This document shows, piece by piece, positions 51,691 to 62,247 of a stretch of 64,000 nucleotides of DNA. Made by a program: the position numbers and the translations under genes. The notes beneath the pieces are model-generated. The model worked only from the letters and a program-made list of their open reading frames with translations, was not told where the DNA came from and searched no databases. This DNA comes from Pontederia crassipes (lineage: Eukaryota; Streptophyta; Magnoliopsida; Commelinales; Pontederiaceae), in NCBI GenBank assembly GCA_030549335.1, contig JAUKPH010000017.1, forward strand, positions 372,001 through 436,000, given 5' to 3'. Within the stretch, counting starts at the first letter, position 1; every line of letters starts with the position of its first letter.

Positions 51691-51750
51691 TAATAATAAT
51701 TATAATTATAATAATAAAAATAATAATAATTATAATTATAATAATAAAAA
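51691..51750. repeat. 30-bp exact tandem duplication of AT-rich sequence
   Basis: The 30 bases at 51691-51720 are repeated identically at 51721-51750. Confidence 0.9.
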
Positions 51751-52123
51751 TAATAAATATCGTTTCATTTTTTATCAGCAAACGCTTTAAGATTCACGTT
51801 GTGCATCCATGATCCATGTTCTGCGAAGCGTAAACTTGTATTGAGATATGGGTAACCATGAGTTTAGCCATCTTACGTTTACAATTAATTCTCATTGTCT
51901 TTTGATATTTCTCTTTTTTAAAAATTTATATATAATATATAATATATATATATATATATAAATAATACCAGTCATTGTGAAAAAGAAACAAAAAGTAGTA
52001 GAACTTCAAATTATATACAACGTGCTGCACGCGCAATTGGTCATTACCGCACCCCCGACGCCATGTCGCCATGACTGGGTTGGAAATCATATATCAATAA
52101 TGATACACATAATAAACTCTCGA

Positions 52124-52157
52124 AATAATAATAATAATAATTATTATTATTATTATT
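52124..52157. repeat. (AAT)n/(ATT)n palindromic microsatellite
   Basis: Six AAT-type repeats are followed directly by ATT-type repeats, giving a self-complementary hairpin about 570 bases before the FUT copy 2 start. Confidence 0.9.
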
Positions 52158-52465
52158 TTATTTCTCTTGACAATTTTATACAGTCGAGAATATAAGGATA
52201 TAATTGACCAAAGTACCAAACTACAGAAATATATAATACTACTTTCGGGTCGAATGATAGAGATTAGCCATCCCAAGTCCAGCCTCAAACTATACATCCG
52301 CAGAATTATCCAGCGTATATTAAACGTTCGAATAATAAACGTAACGTTGATTAGAAAACTAATGACAGAAGACCAATTCTTTCAAATTTAGGTAGTCACT
52401 TGTTTTAATGAATATTTTAATCATTGTTGTTTCAGATCTCTGTTAGATCCGTCAGATCAGAACAG

Positions 52466-52511
52466 CGTCTCTCTCTCTCTGTCTCCCTCCTTCCCTCTCT
52501 CTCTCCCCTCT
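52466..52511. repeat. CT-rich tract upstream of FUT copy 2
   Basis: Imperfect (CT)n interrupted by g and cc, ending 186 bases before the start codon. Probably 5' UTR or core promoter; similar in position to the GA tract of copy 1. Confidence 0.85.
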
Positions 52512-52697
52512 TGGCCTTCTGCTGTCCATTACCTTGAAATTTTTTTTTGTGTTCCACCACTAACATCTCTCAGGAATAAAGAATACAGTACTGTCTAAAG
52601 TTTTGGTGTTTCGATTGCTGCGGCGCATGTTTTCATGACCTCCTCTTAAGCCCTCCCCCGGCCCTTCATTCAAAACCCAGAGGAAGAAGAGAGGAGC

Positions 52698-55493
52698 ATG
52701 GACGTGAAGCAAATCCGCCGGCAGCAGCCGCCTCCGGCACGGAGCAGCCCCTCGGCCCTCAAGGCGGAGCACGGGGACTTCCAGGCCATAATGACCGAGA
52801 GAAATCTCGGCTCCGGCGGGACGCTGAGGAACCTGCTGGTCGTGTTCGCTTGCTCCGTGCTTGTCCTGTCCATGGTGGTGCTCTCCGGTGCTAACCGGAG
52901 CTTGTCCCTTGAACTCCTCCGGAGACGAACGGTCCTCAGAGAAGGTTAGTGCTTTTATCACCACCTTGCTCTGTTTGCTGCCTCCCACTTGCTGATCTCA
53001 AATAGAATGCAGTCTCTTGTGTGTTGCTACCCTTCTTTCCTTTGTAAAATTTATTCAAGATCTCTCACGAGCTTGCCAAGAATAACCAGAGATTTTTTAA
53101 AGAGAAGCAGGATCTCTGATGCAGCTGGATTTGCTTAGGGGGTCCGTTCGTTTACTGACATCTATCTCGGCCTTTCCCAGAAAAAAAAAAAAGAAGAATA
53201 GTACATCTGCATTATGCCTCACCATCCCAAATATCAATAAAGTTAGGAAGATTAGGAAATTTCGTGAGTTGTGGCCCATTTCTTAAGTATAGCAACGTAC
53301 ATCTGTGCCTTTTTCTCCTCTACGTTGTTCCCTGGGTAAAGTGAGCCCAGTTGTCTTGGTGCCCTTTGCATTTACAGAAATGGCGATGAAGGCAGACCCA
53401 AAGTATATGTCCTTTGCTTTTGGCTCATTGCTTTGTGCAGCAATTGTTTCTTTCAAGCATTGAAAATTACCATCCATCCCTAGTCTACAGTAAAAATTAC
53501 CATCTCTACTAAATAAGAAAAAACACTGTTGAATTAGCTTTCTGGAATATGAGGTGGCAGAACAAATATATGATAATTAAGTATCTTCAACTTCGAACTG
53601 AATTGATGCTATTAGCCAACCCAGGATATGTCTAGTAAACCATTTTTGTTGCATTATGTTTTGTCCCCCATTGGAGCCTGGATGTGGTTGAAGACGATGT
53701 TGATAATGGCGACAAGATGCTCCTTTTTTTCATGCTGTGATCTGTGGAACTGTTCCCACTTAAAATTTAAAGGGCTAAGAAAATGTTAAGAGGAACTAGG
53801 TCTCATGCTCATCAGAGGCAGAATTGTTTTATTAAGAAATTGTGCAAATTCTAATAGGAAAAAATAGTGTGCAAAATTTGGACAAATTGCTTGAAAGCCT
53901 TTTGTCACCTAATTAAAATGTCCTTAGTGTGTAGCAATGTCTGAGAGCTCTGTTGAATGATGCATCTTCTCGTCTCCAGGTAGTTCAAGACTTTGCCATT
54001 CAGAAGTTGAGAATTCGAATTCAACACACCAGACGAAAGCAAAAGATCCTCTTGCATCTTTTGCCACGGTAACAAAGGACAAGTTTCTCAGAGGTCTACT
54101 GAGCCCTGCATTCCATGATTCAACCTGTCTGAGCAGATACCGGTTAGCATTATACTGGAAGGACACAGACCATATACCTGCCCCCCATCTTTTGAAGAGG
54201 TTAAGGAACTATGAAGACCTTCACAAGAAGTGTGCCCCTGGCACTGAACTCTACAACATGACCATAGAAAGGTTAAGATCCAATAACAGCTCTGCAACCT
54301 TGGAATGCAATTATGTTATCTGGTTACCAGCTGATGGCTTAGGCAACAGAATGATTAGCATCGTAGCAGCATTCCTTTATGCTCTCGTTAACAACAGGGT
54401 CTTACTAGTGCACCTTCCTCCTGACATGCACGACCTCTTTTGTGAGCCATTTCCTGGCACCTCATGGATTCTGCCTTCTAATGTTCCGATCGAGAATATA
54501 AATCGCTTCGACATCAATAGAATTCCTCAGAGCTATGGAAACATGATAAGGAACAAGGTGATTGTCAATGACATGGACACCACAAATGCCTCACTGCCTG
54601 CTTATGCTTTTGTTTACCTCAGGCATGATTCTGGCGACTTGGATGGTCTCTTCTACTGCGGAGAGTCTCAGCCACTGCTTCAGAAGATCCCTTGGTTGTT
54701 GCTAGATTCAAACCAATACTTCGTGCCTGCTCTCTTTCTCGTCCCACAGTACATGGAAGAACTAGCAAGATTGTTCCCTGAGAAAGATACTGTCTTCCAC
54801 CATTTGGGGAGATACCTTTTCCGACCAACTAACTCAGTCTGGGGTTACATTACAAGGTACTATGAATCTTATCTAGCTACTGCTGAAGAAAGGGTGGGCC
54901 TCCAGATTCGAACTTTCCCACATGCACCAATCCCTTTGAGCGACATGATATCTCAAGTTATCAATTGCACGCTGCAGAACAAGTTACTGCCAGACATCAA
55001 TCTCAGGGAGCCGTTGGTCCAGAGTAAAGATGGAATAAAGCGTAAAGCTGTTCTTGTAACCAATTTGGACAGTGGGTACTACGAGAAGCTCAGGAACATG
55101 TACTATGAACATCCTACTGTTAATGGAGAAGTAATCAGCGTCCTCCAGCCGAGCCGGGAAGAGCAGCAGCGTACATACCAACAGAGCCATAACATGAAGG
55201 CTCTGTCGGAGATGTACCTCCTCAGCTTCAGCGATGCGTTGGTCACCAGCGAATGGTCTACTTTTGGATATGTCGCGCAAGGTTTCGGCGGCTTGAAGCC
55301 ATGGATTCTGGTACGGCCTGGCAGCAAAATCTCCCCTTGCCTTAGGACAATGTCGTCTGAACCATGTTTCCACTTCCCTAAGCCTTTGGACTGCAAGCTG
55401 CAAAGGCGCATTGACAAAGGAAGTCTAGTCCCCCATATCGGTCACTGCGAAGATGTTGGACAAGGACTTAAGCTATTCAATCGTTCGAGGTGA
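52698..55493 (+). CDS. GT37 fucosyltransferase, copy 2 (xyloglucan fucosyltransferase family)
   Basis: Exons 52698-52944 and 53980-55493 are joined by a phase-1 intron (gaag/gttagt to ctccag/gtagttc), giving 586 residues. The layout is a 45-residue basic, Pro/Arg-rich cytosolic tail (MDVKQIRRQQPPP start, shared in part with copy 3), a membrane anchor (about 46-62), a variable stem, then the GT37 domain. Landmarks: CLSRYRLALYW near 132-142, GLGNR (202-206), FCEPFPGTSW (about 236-245), GLQIRTF (389-395), YYEKLRNMYYEHP (449-461), SDALVTSEWSTFGYVAQGFGG (about 500-520) and HCED near the C-terminus. It keeps both Cys lost in copy 1 and the Trp before STFGY. Expected role is Golgi fucosylation of cell-wall xyloglucan or arabinogalactan; acceptor is not readable. 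QPSREEQQ replaces the more usual QPSHEGYQQ. The reading frame is open throughout, so this is the likeliest fully functional copy. Confidence 0.93.
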
Positions 55494-58400
55494 TTGCAGT
55501 AACTTACCAAAATTCTGCTACTGCTCCATGTACATGCTAAAATATATAGCGTCGCCATTAAACAAGTATAGCCAGGTTACAGAAGCTTTGCTGTTTTTAT
55601 TTGTTTGTGGCATAGGCTCATAACAATCTTATATCTATGAAAATTGATGCACTCCCTGTTTCATCCTTTGCCAGCACACATTGCAGAAAGGCAATGTGTG
55701 CACATATCAAATCAGTAGTAGCTCTGAATGAGAGAACACATAATAGCAACAAAAAAATAAATAAATAAGCAACTGCAGATGAAGACTTCAGCAAATTGTT
55801 TTATTTTCTTTTTAAAAGAAAACAAATAGGGGATCTGGATGCGTGATGACTGATGACTGAAGAACGTGGCCAAAATGAAATTGACGAAAAGGAGGTCATA
55901 ATGGATGTCGACACATGCAAGCACCGAAATATTAGTAGGAAATATGGGAATCCATCGGACGTGATCAAATAGGCCTGTTGTATGGTTGCCCTGTCCAATG
56001 GTTTTTTTCCTTGTAAAAATGAGGACTTGTATGTTTAATACACTACATTGTCCTATTTTGAGTTATGTATTCTAATACCCAAAATTATGAAAGAAAAAAA
56101 AAAAGAAGAATGATAATAGGGGGCGTTTGGCAGACTTTTCTTGCTCTTTTATCTAAACAGCTAGGGATAAGAACAATGGAGGAAAATATGAATAAAATAT
56201 ATATGTCACATTGATAAAAAAATTATCATATTAAATTCACTTTTTTATGTTTATTTCGTTCTTTTATTTATTTATAATTAGTTTGCCGATCTGTTCCGAC
56301 ATAAATTAATTTGAAATTATCAATTTTTTATTAGATTGTGTGGCACTATATTACATTAATGTATGACATCTTTTACTTCTTCCATTTTCCTTTTTTCTTA
56401 TCAGAAGGCTGGGTTCATGTTATATTTTATAAAATAAAATCTTTTTGAAATTTCTAAGAGCAACTAGTGGATACTTTCTCTTAGAAATATAGAAAAAACA
56501 TTTACCGGAAAAAAGAAATATAATAAAAACGGAAACAAATAAAATAAATCTCATTGATCCTATATCCAATTAGTAGCGCTAATGCATGCCCTAGTTTGAT
56601 ACTTGGACAGTTGGACATGTTTATTTTTAAGTTATATAATCAATGTTTAATTTTTCAATTTCTAAAAATTATTTCACTTTCATTTTTTTAGAAAATAGAA
56701 CATGCTCGATTTACCATTTTTGTTTGAAGGAAATTTCTTTTTATTATGACTTAAAATAAAGATAACGCATGTGGTTAAAATGAATCAAATAAGAAGACAT
56801 ATGTTTTATTATTTATTATTCTTATTGTTCAAAACTAAAATGTTCTGAATAACTTGAAGTTTGTGTTATATTTACTTTATGGATTAATGTTTTTGCTACT
56901 TCTTTTATAGTGTAACACCATCTTACCTCTATTAATGACCATTCAATTTGTAATAGAGACCTTTATTATGGATCAGATTAATTAATTAGCATAAATTTTT
57001 CTTTACATTTTAAACGTGAAATTACATTCCGAAGGTTGGTATCTGGAACACAAGAATATTCCCTGAACACGAGGGCTCATTTGATTGCGTTGTTACCAAC
57101 TTTTACTGTCTAGAGAAACTTTAAACAGAAGATGTTTGATTTAAAATTAGAAAAAAGATTCTGGGACGTATTTCTAAAGTAAATATAGCACAAATGAAAA
57201 AAAATGAATATTATGATTTAGAAATTTCAAAAGAGTTTTAAGTATTTATTGTTCAAAACTTTAAACATGAAAGTCGAAGGACCAAATATAGATATAAAAT
57301 TGTTCGGGGTTCGAGGCCGGAAACTAAGAACTTTTTAGGTGTATTTGTAATTGTTTTATGGACTTGTCTGAATATTATGATTTATGGCAAAAACAAAAGT
57401 AAAAAAGTCCTGCTATACTTATTTATGTTCTATTTGATTTTTTCTATTCTCTTTGTTATGTCTATTGCATTAAATCTTAAATTTTATTTTGTGTACTTCG
57501 ATGTTAATTTTATTACTAATATTATTTTCTTAAATCTTATCCAAATTATGAAAAAAAAGAAAATAAGTGTTTGGAGACTTTTGCCGCCCCTATAATCTCC
57601 ATATCAAGGTAATCGTGTAATTTGAAGCGGATTATCCTACGTTTTATTTATTTCCCATATAGTGTATTGAAAAAAATTACCTTTTAATAATTTCTTATCA
57701 TTGGATTATGAATTTATGATGCGTGTTCACCACATTTTTATTTGCATAATCCGCTTTAAAGTTAACACAACGTTTTAATGGACATTGGCAGGCATCTCAT
57801 GTGGGTGGTGGTTGGTGAGGCAATGAGGTGACCATTTCCAACTCGAATTCATTAATTCCACCACGTATTAACATCAATCATTATTATTTGTTTTAACAAA
57901 TGAAGACGCATTAAAAAAAAGAAGAAAACAAAAACAAAGAGGAAAGCACGACCGAGGTTTATGTGTGGTGGTCTGCAAGTTGTTGCAACCATTATTACAA
58001 GACTAATAATAAATAGCTAACTTTTATTTATTTATTTTCTTCGACAAGAGAAGAAAACTATTAGAGACTTAAGCCCCTGAATCCTAGCAAGGTAGGTACG
58101 ACGCAATAATAGTCACGTCGGTCGTGAGACAAAAATAAAATAATTGGGGGTATCTCTCCACTGTGAATTAAGAATTTAAGACAACTAATTTACTAATAAA
58201 GTTATTTGCATTTTTATTAGATAAAAAATCCCATTTTTTATAAAAAACAAATGGCATTTTTTTTATATATATTGGGGAAGGGGAAGGCCCCCACGTTTCC
58301 CCGTCCCTATGTTCGATGGGTCTCGTGGTTGGTGAACGCATTTATGTATTCCCTTTTTCCGTGGGCCGTGGCATTCTCATTCAATTTGCACCTCTTCTTA

Positions 58401-59019
58401 ATATGGCACGTGCGTCTTCACTTAATTTCCATCCACGTGTTAAAAAGCTAGCAAATCACCTCGAATTTATTGAGGTCCACAGAGTTGAGAGCAGAGCGGT
58501 AACAAAACTAATTACTATACAATGGCACCTCATGTTGGCATTTAATATAAGCTCTCCGAAGCTTTCTTAATAATTAGCATTTAATATAATTAGACACTTT
58601 GCGAACGCAATTAATTTTGCAACTGTTCGGAGAGCTTGCATGAAACCATCGTGTTCATTTTTTTTTGTGGAAACCATTTTATTTACTCCCCACCGACTCA
58701 AAGTGCTAGCTTTTTAATGCTTCAATTACTTTGTCAACTCTTTCTATTTTTAATTCATTCCCTAAAATCCCTAATTGTCGTCTTATCATTTCCCAATTTC
58801 TAACCCCAATTTATTAGTTTTCTTGTTATTACCATTTATTTTGTTACAATTACCTTTTTTTTCTTTTCGGTTACAGATTTTGTTATAATTAGTAGAACAC
58901 CGTGATGGCAACAACGAGGTCCCCACCACCACGCCGCTGCAGCTCGTATCAGCAATCGCCATCAGTACTACAAAAACCTCTGCGACGGGGGCAAACCCTT
59001 CCGTCCGGCCCTCTCGTGG
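55494..59019. other. AT-rich spacer between FUT copies 2 and 3
   Basis: It starts with the copy 2 3' UTR and ends with the copy 3 promoter and 5' UTR. No other gene is supported; ORFs at 57377-57595 and 58251-58570 lack domains. An ATG at 58905 opens an overlapping out-of-frame ORF (to 59282) that would act as an upstream ORF for copy 3 if the transcript starts before it. Confidence 0.5.
58549..58637. repeat. Perfect 12-bp inverted repeat
   Basis: aagctctccgaa at 58549-58560 and ttcggagagctt at 58626-58637 are exact reverse complements with a 65-base loop, about 400 bases before FUT copy 3. May be a small transposon remnant. Confidence 0.75.
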
Positions 59020-62000
59020 ATGGACATGATGCGGATCCGGAGGCAGACGGCGTCGTCCTCGCCGTCGTCGGCCCACGACGCCGAGAACGGGGGCGCCTTT
59101 CGGGCGTCCCAGGACAAACCCTACGGCGGCGACGGCAGCTGGGGCGACGCCCCCGGTTTCGTCAGGTCGTTCCTCCTCCTGCTCTGCTGCGCCTCCCTCG
59201 TCCTCCTCCTGATGCTCTTCCTCTCCGGCTCCCAACGCGCCGCCGCGCTGGAACGGCTCCGCCTACGCGCAGCGTCGATTGAGGCAGGTGAGCAGCTGCT
59301 GCCGCGATCCGTCCCTTGCTTAAATGCAGCTGTGTCGTCGGTTAGTGATCGGAGACTAACTATTAGCATTTGCCTTCGAGCTTAATTTCTGAATATAATA
59401 TAGTGCGATCTGTGTTCTTTTGCTGGGTAGAGTGGCGGATCTTTCCTTCAATGGCGAGAGGAAAACGGCGTGCATTATATTTGTTTATAGATTGTGCAGA
59501 TTGTCGAATGGAAAGGGAATCCCAGTCACATGCAATTGCAGCGTCGTTTTGTGGTCTTAGTATTGCCTTTTTTTTCCACAATTGTCTTTAACATTGTCTT
59601 AACGAAGGCCTTGTTTCTTTGGTGTGAAGGTAGAGAAAAATTTTGGAATTTTGATCCGTGTTAATTATTAGAATTTTAAGCTTTGTGAGGTTTTTTACCC
59701 GTCGGTCAATTAGGGGCGTTAGCAGCATTTGGTCAACGTTAAGATAACAATGTTATAGTTGTTCATCTTAAACGTCCTGCAAGTGCTGTTTGTGGTAAGA
59801 GAATGAGGTAGAAGGGATTTCTATCAGATCATGCTCCTGCGCCTGAGATTGTGCCCTGAACTAGTGAAAGACAGAAGCAATATTTCTAGTTTGGCATTTG
59901 TTATAACAATCGGCCATCTACATTGTTATCAGAATAGTGATGTTTATTGTGTACATATGTTTGCTCAGAAAGTAGCTTTGAGCTGCCAAATCTTAATGTG
60001 TGTTTCAGCTGTATTGTGATTTCTAGTTGGATAAAACAAAGAAAAGAAGAATCACTACAAGGTATTTTTTGTATGTGCGTCGATCTGCGAAATAAGGGTA
60101 TATCAAGCACACTTTGGATTTTTGCTCGATCCTTGTTTGCTCAAGCTCTTATAGGAGCCTCCTCGAACAACTCCTAGTAAATACAAACAACAACAACAAC
60201 AAAGCCTTATCCCACTAGGTGGGGTCGGCTACATGGATCATACGACGCCTTCGTTGATTCATGTTCATGAGATTCGACAGAGTTTTACGCTGGTTGTCAA
60301 ATTGATTGTAGCTTTTGAGAACTTATTCAGATTTTTTTTTTCAGTTCCAACCCACCGATATCTAGGTTTCCTAGTAAATACAACATAATTTTTTTTTTTG
60401 AGAAGACCATAAATGTTGTTATATAAACATTAGGTAAAACACCAGGTATGAAAACTCTTAATGAATGCATAGTAATAATGAAAATTCCACATAATACTAT
60501 TGTTGACATTGTACTGGTTTTGTTCTTTCAAATATTGGGAATTTTCTTTTGCAGATTGACATTTTACCATTCTCTTTTGACTTTCTGAAGTTAAGTACTT
60601 GCAGCATAAGACCAATATTAATCTGTATTTTGTTTTCACACCATGCATTTTCCTGGAAATACACAAGTATTGCATCCAATACGTGAGTGTGGTTTTCACA
60701 TTGTTCCCAGACCTTTGACAAAGTGAAATATTCAAGTCTTTCATATTACGTAGTCAAACTAATTTACTGAATGTGATCCAGTAGGTGCAGGGAGTGTTTC
60801 CTTTGAATCTTCAAATGCCAAAAAGGACAAGCTACTTGGTCGTCTGCTTTCTCCTGGATTTGACGAAGACTCCTGCCTCAGCAGATATCAGTCTGCCTTC
60901 TATGGTAAATAATCCCCTCACTTTCCATCGTCATATTTGCTAGAAAGACTCCGAAATTATGAAGCTCTACATAAAAAGTGTGGTCCAAATACTGACTCCT
61001 ATAGCAAGGCTATTGAGCAGTTGAAATCTGGAGATACAAGTGCTAGCACAGATTGCAAATATTTGGTCTGGATATCATACAGTGGACTAGGGAATCGAAT
61101 GCTGTCTCTTGCATCAACATTTCTTTATGCTCTTCTTACAAACAGGGTATTGTTGATTGATAGAGGTGCTGACATGGCTGATCTCTTTTGTGAGCCATTT
61201 CCAGAAAGTTCATGGTTTTTGCCTTTGGATTTTCCTCTTAATCAGTTTGGTAGCTTTGACATCAACCATCCCAAGAGCTATGGGAATATGCTAAAAAATA
61301 AGGTTATCAGTAATCAAGTTCATGGTGATTCAGTGGATTCCTTGCCGTATGTCTACCTCCATCTAGCTCATGATTATGGTGACAATGATAAGCTATTTTT
61401 CTGTGAAGATGATCAGCAGCTCCTTCATGACGTCCCTTGGTTGATTCTTAGATCAAACAACTATTTTGTGCCTTCCGTCTTTTTGATTCCTGCATATCAA
61501 CAAGAACTAAACAGACTCTTCCCAGAAAAAGACACAGTTTTCCATCACTTGGGGCGCTATCTTTTCCACCCAACCAATGCAGTCTGGGGTTTGATCACAA
61601 GATATTATAAATCTTATCTAGCCATGTTTGACGAAAAATTAGGTATCCAGATCAGAGTTTTTGACTCAAGACCTGGACCATTTCAGTATGTACTGGATCA
61701 AGTCCTTGCCTGTGCATTGAATGAAAAGTTGCTGCCTGACGTAAGTCCTCGCAGTGGAGTGGTTCCAACTGCAAATGATACTTCCAAATCTGTGCTCATC
61801 ACTTCTTTGAGCTCTGGGTACTTTGAGAAAATCAGGAACATGTTCTGGGAGCACCCTGCGGTCACCGGTGAGAGTATCAGTGTCCATCAACCGAGCCATG
61901 AAGGATATCAACAAACTGAGAAACACATGCACAACATGAAAGCATTGGCTGAGATGTATCTATTGAGCATGACTGATGTGTTGGTCACAAGTGCCTGGTC

Positions 62001-62247
62001 TACATTTGGGTATGTTGCTCAAGGTCTTGGTGGTCTGAAGCCATGGATTCTTCTCAAACCTGAAAATGAGACTGCACCTAACCCTCCATGTCAACGAGCC
62101 ATGTCAATGGAACCTTGCTTCCATGCTCCTCCCTTCTATGATTGCAAAAGAAAGAATGGCGTTGACACCGGGGCCTTAGTACCCCATGTCAGGCATTGTG
62201 AAGATATGAGCTGGGGTCTTAAGTTGGTTGATCATGCCGAATGGTGA
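59020..62247 (+). pseudogene. GT37 fucosyltransferase, copy 3, with a premature stop in exon 2
   Basis: Exon 1 (59020-59287) encodes a MDMMRIRRQ tail and a membrane anchor (about 51-69). A phase-1 intron with gtgagc donor runs to an acceptor before 60791, giving the G-S junction shared with copies 1 and 2; an alternative in-frame acceptor lies 9 bases earlier. Exon 2 opens with DKLLGRLLSPGFDEDSCLSR and then meets TAA at 60910-60912, so only about 129 residues would be made. The same frame stays open for 445 codons after the stop with the most canonical motifs of the three: GLGNR, LGIQIRVF, MFWEHPAV, QPSHEGYQQTEK and TSAWSTFGYVAQGLGGLKPW. Alignment with copies 1 and 2 keeps register through the stop, so one substitution, probably in a Glu or Ala-type codon, explains it. 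No downstream ATG would restore an intact domain. It could be a recent pseudogene, a segregating null allele or a base-call error. Confidence 0.85.
60187..60368 (-). mobile_element. 5'-truncated RTE-type LINE in the FUT copy 3 intron
   Basis: It is flanked by a perfect 15-bp duplication tcctagtaaatacaa (60172-60186 and 60369-60383). The minus strand ends with ...ggataaggctttgttg and a (TTG)n tail, the form seen at the 3' ends of plant RTE LINEs (caacaacaacaaagcc on the plus strand). Only 182 bases are present. A perfect target duplication indicates recent insertion. Confidence 0.75.

Larger units (their letters stand above)
50414..52697. other. AT-rich upstream region of FUT copy 2
   Basis: No gene. 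It contains AT-rich microsatellites (51691-51750, 51925-51962, 52124-52157). The last 250 bases, with a CT-rich tract, are the probable promoter and 5' UTR of FUT copy 2; no TATA box could be assigned with confidence. Confidence 0.5.

Noticed and set aside
52560..52988. 142-codon ORF antisense to exon 1 of FUT copy 2
   Set aside because: It is a shadow of the GC-rich exon and has no domain.
58786..59235. 149-codon minus-strand ORF over the start of FUT copy 3
   Set aside because: Composition-driven, Glu/Gly/Arg-rich, opposite to the GC-rich exon 1.
60905..60943. A 39-base mini-intron (ggtaaat to ttgctag) that would remove the TAA of copy 3
   Set aside because: It is shorter than plant introns normally allow, and it would delete residues that align in register with copies 1 and 2.
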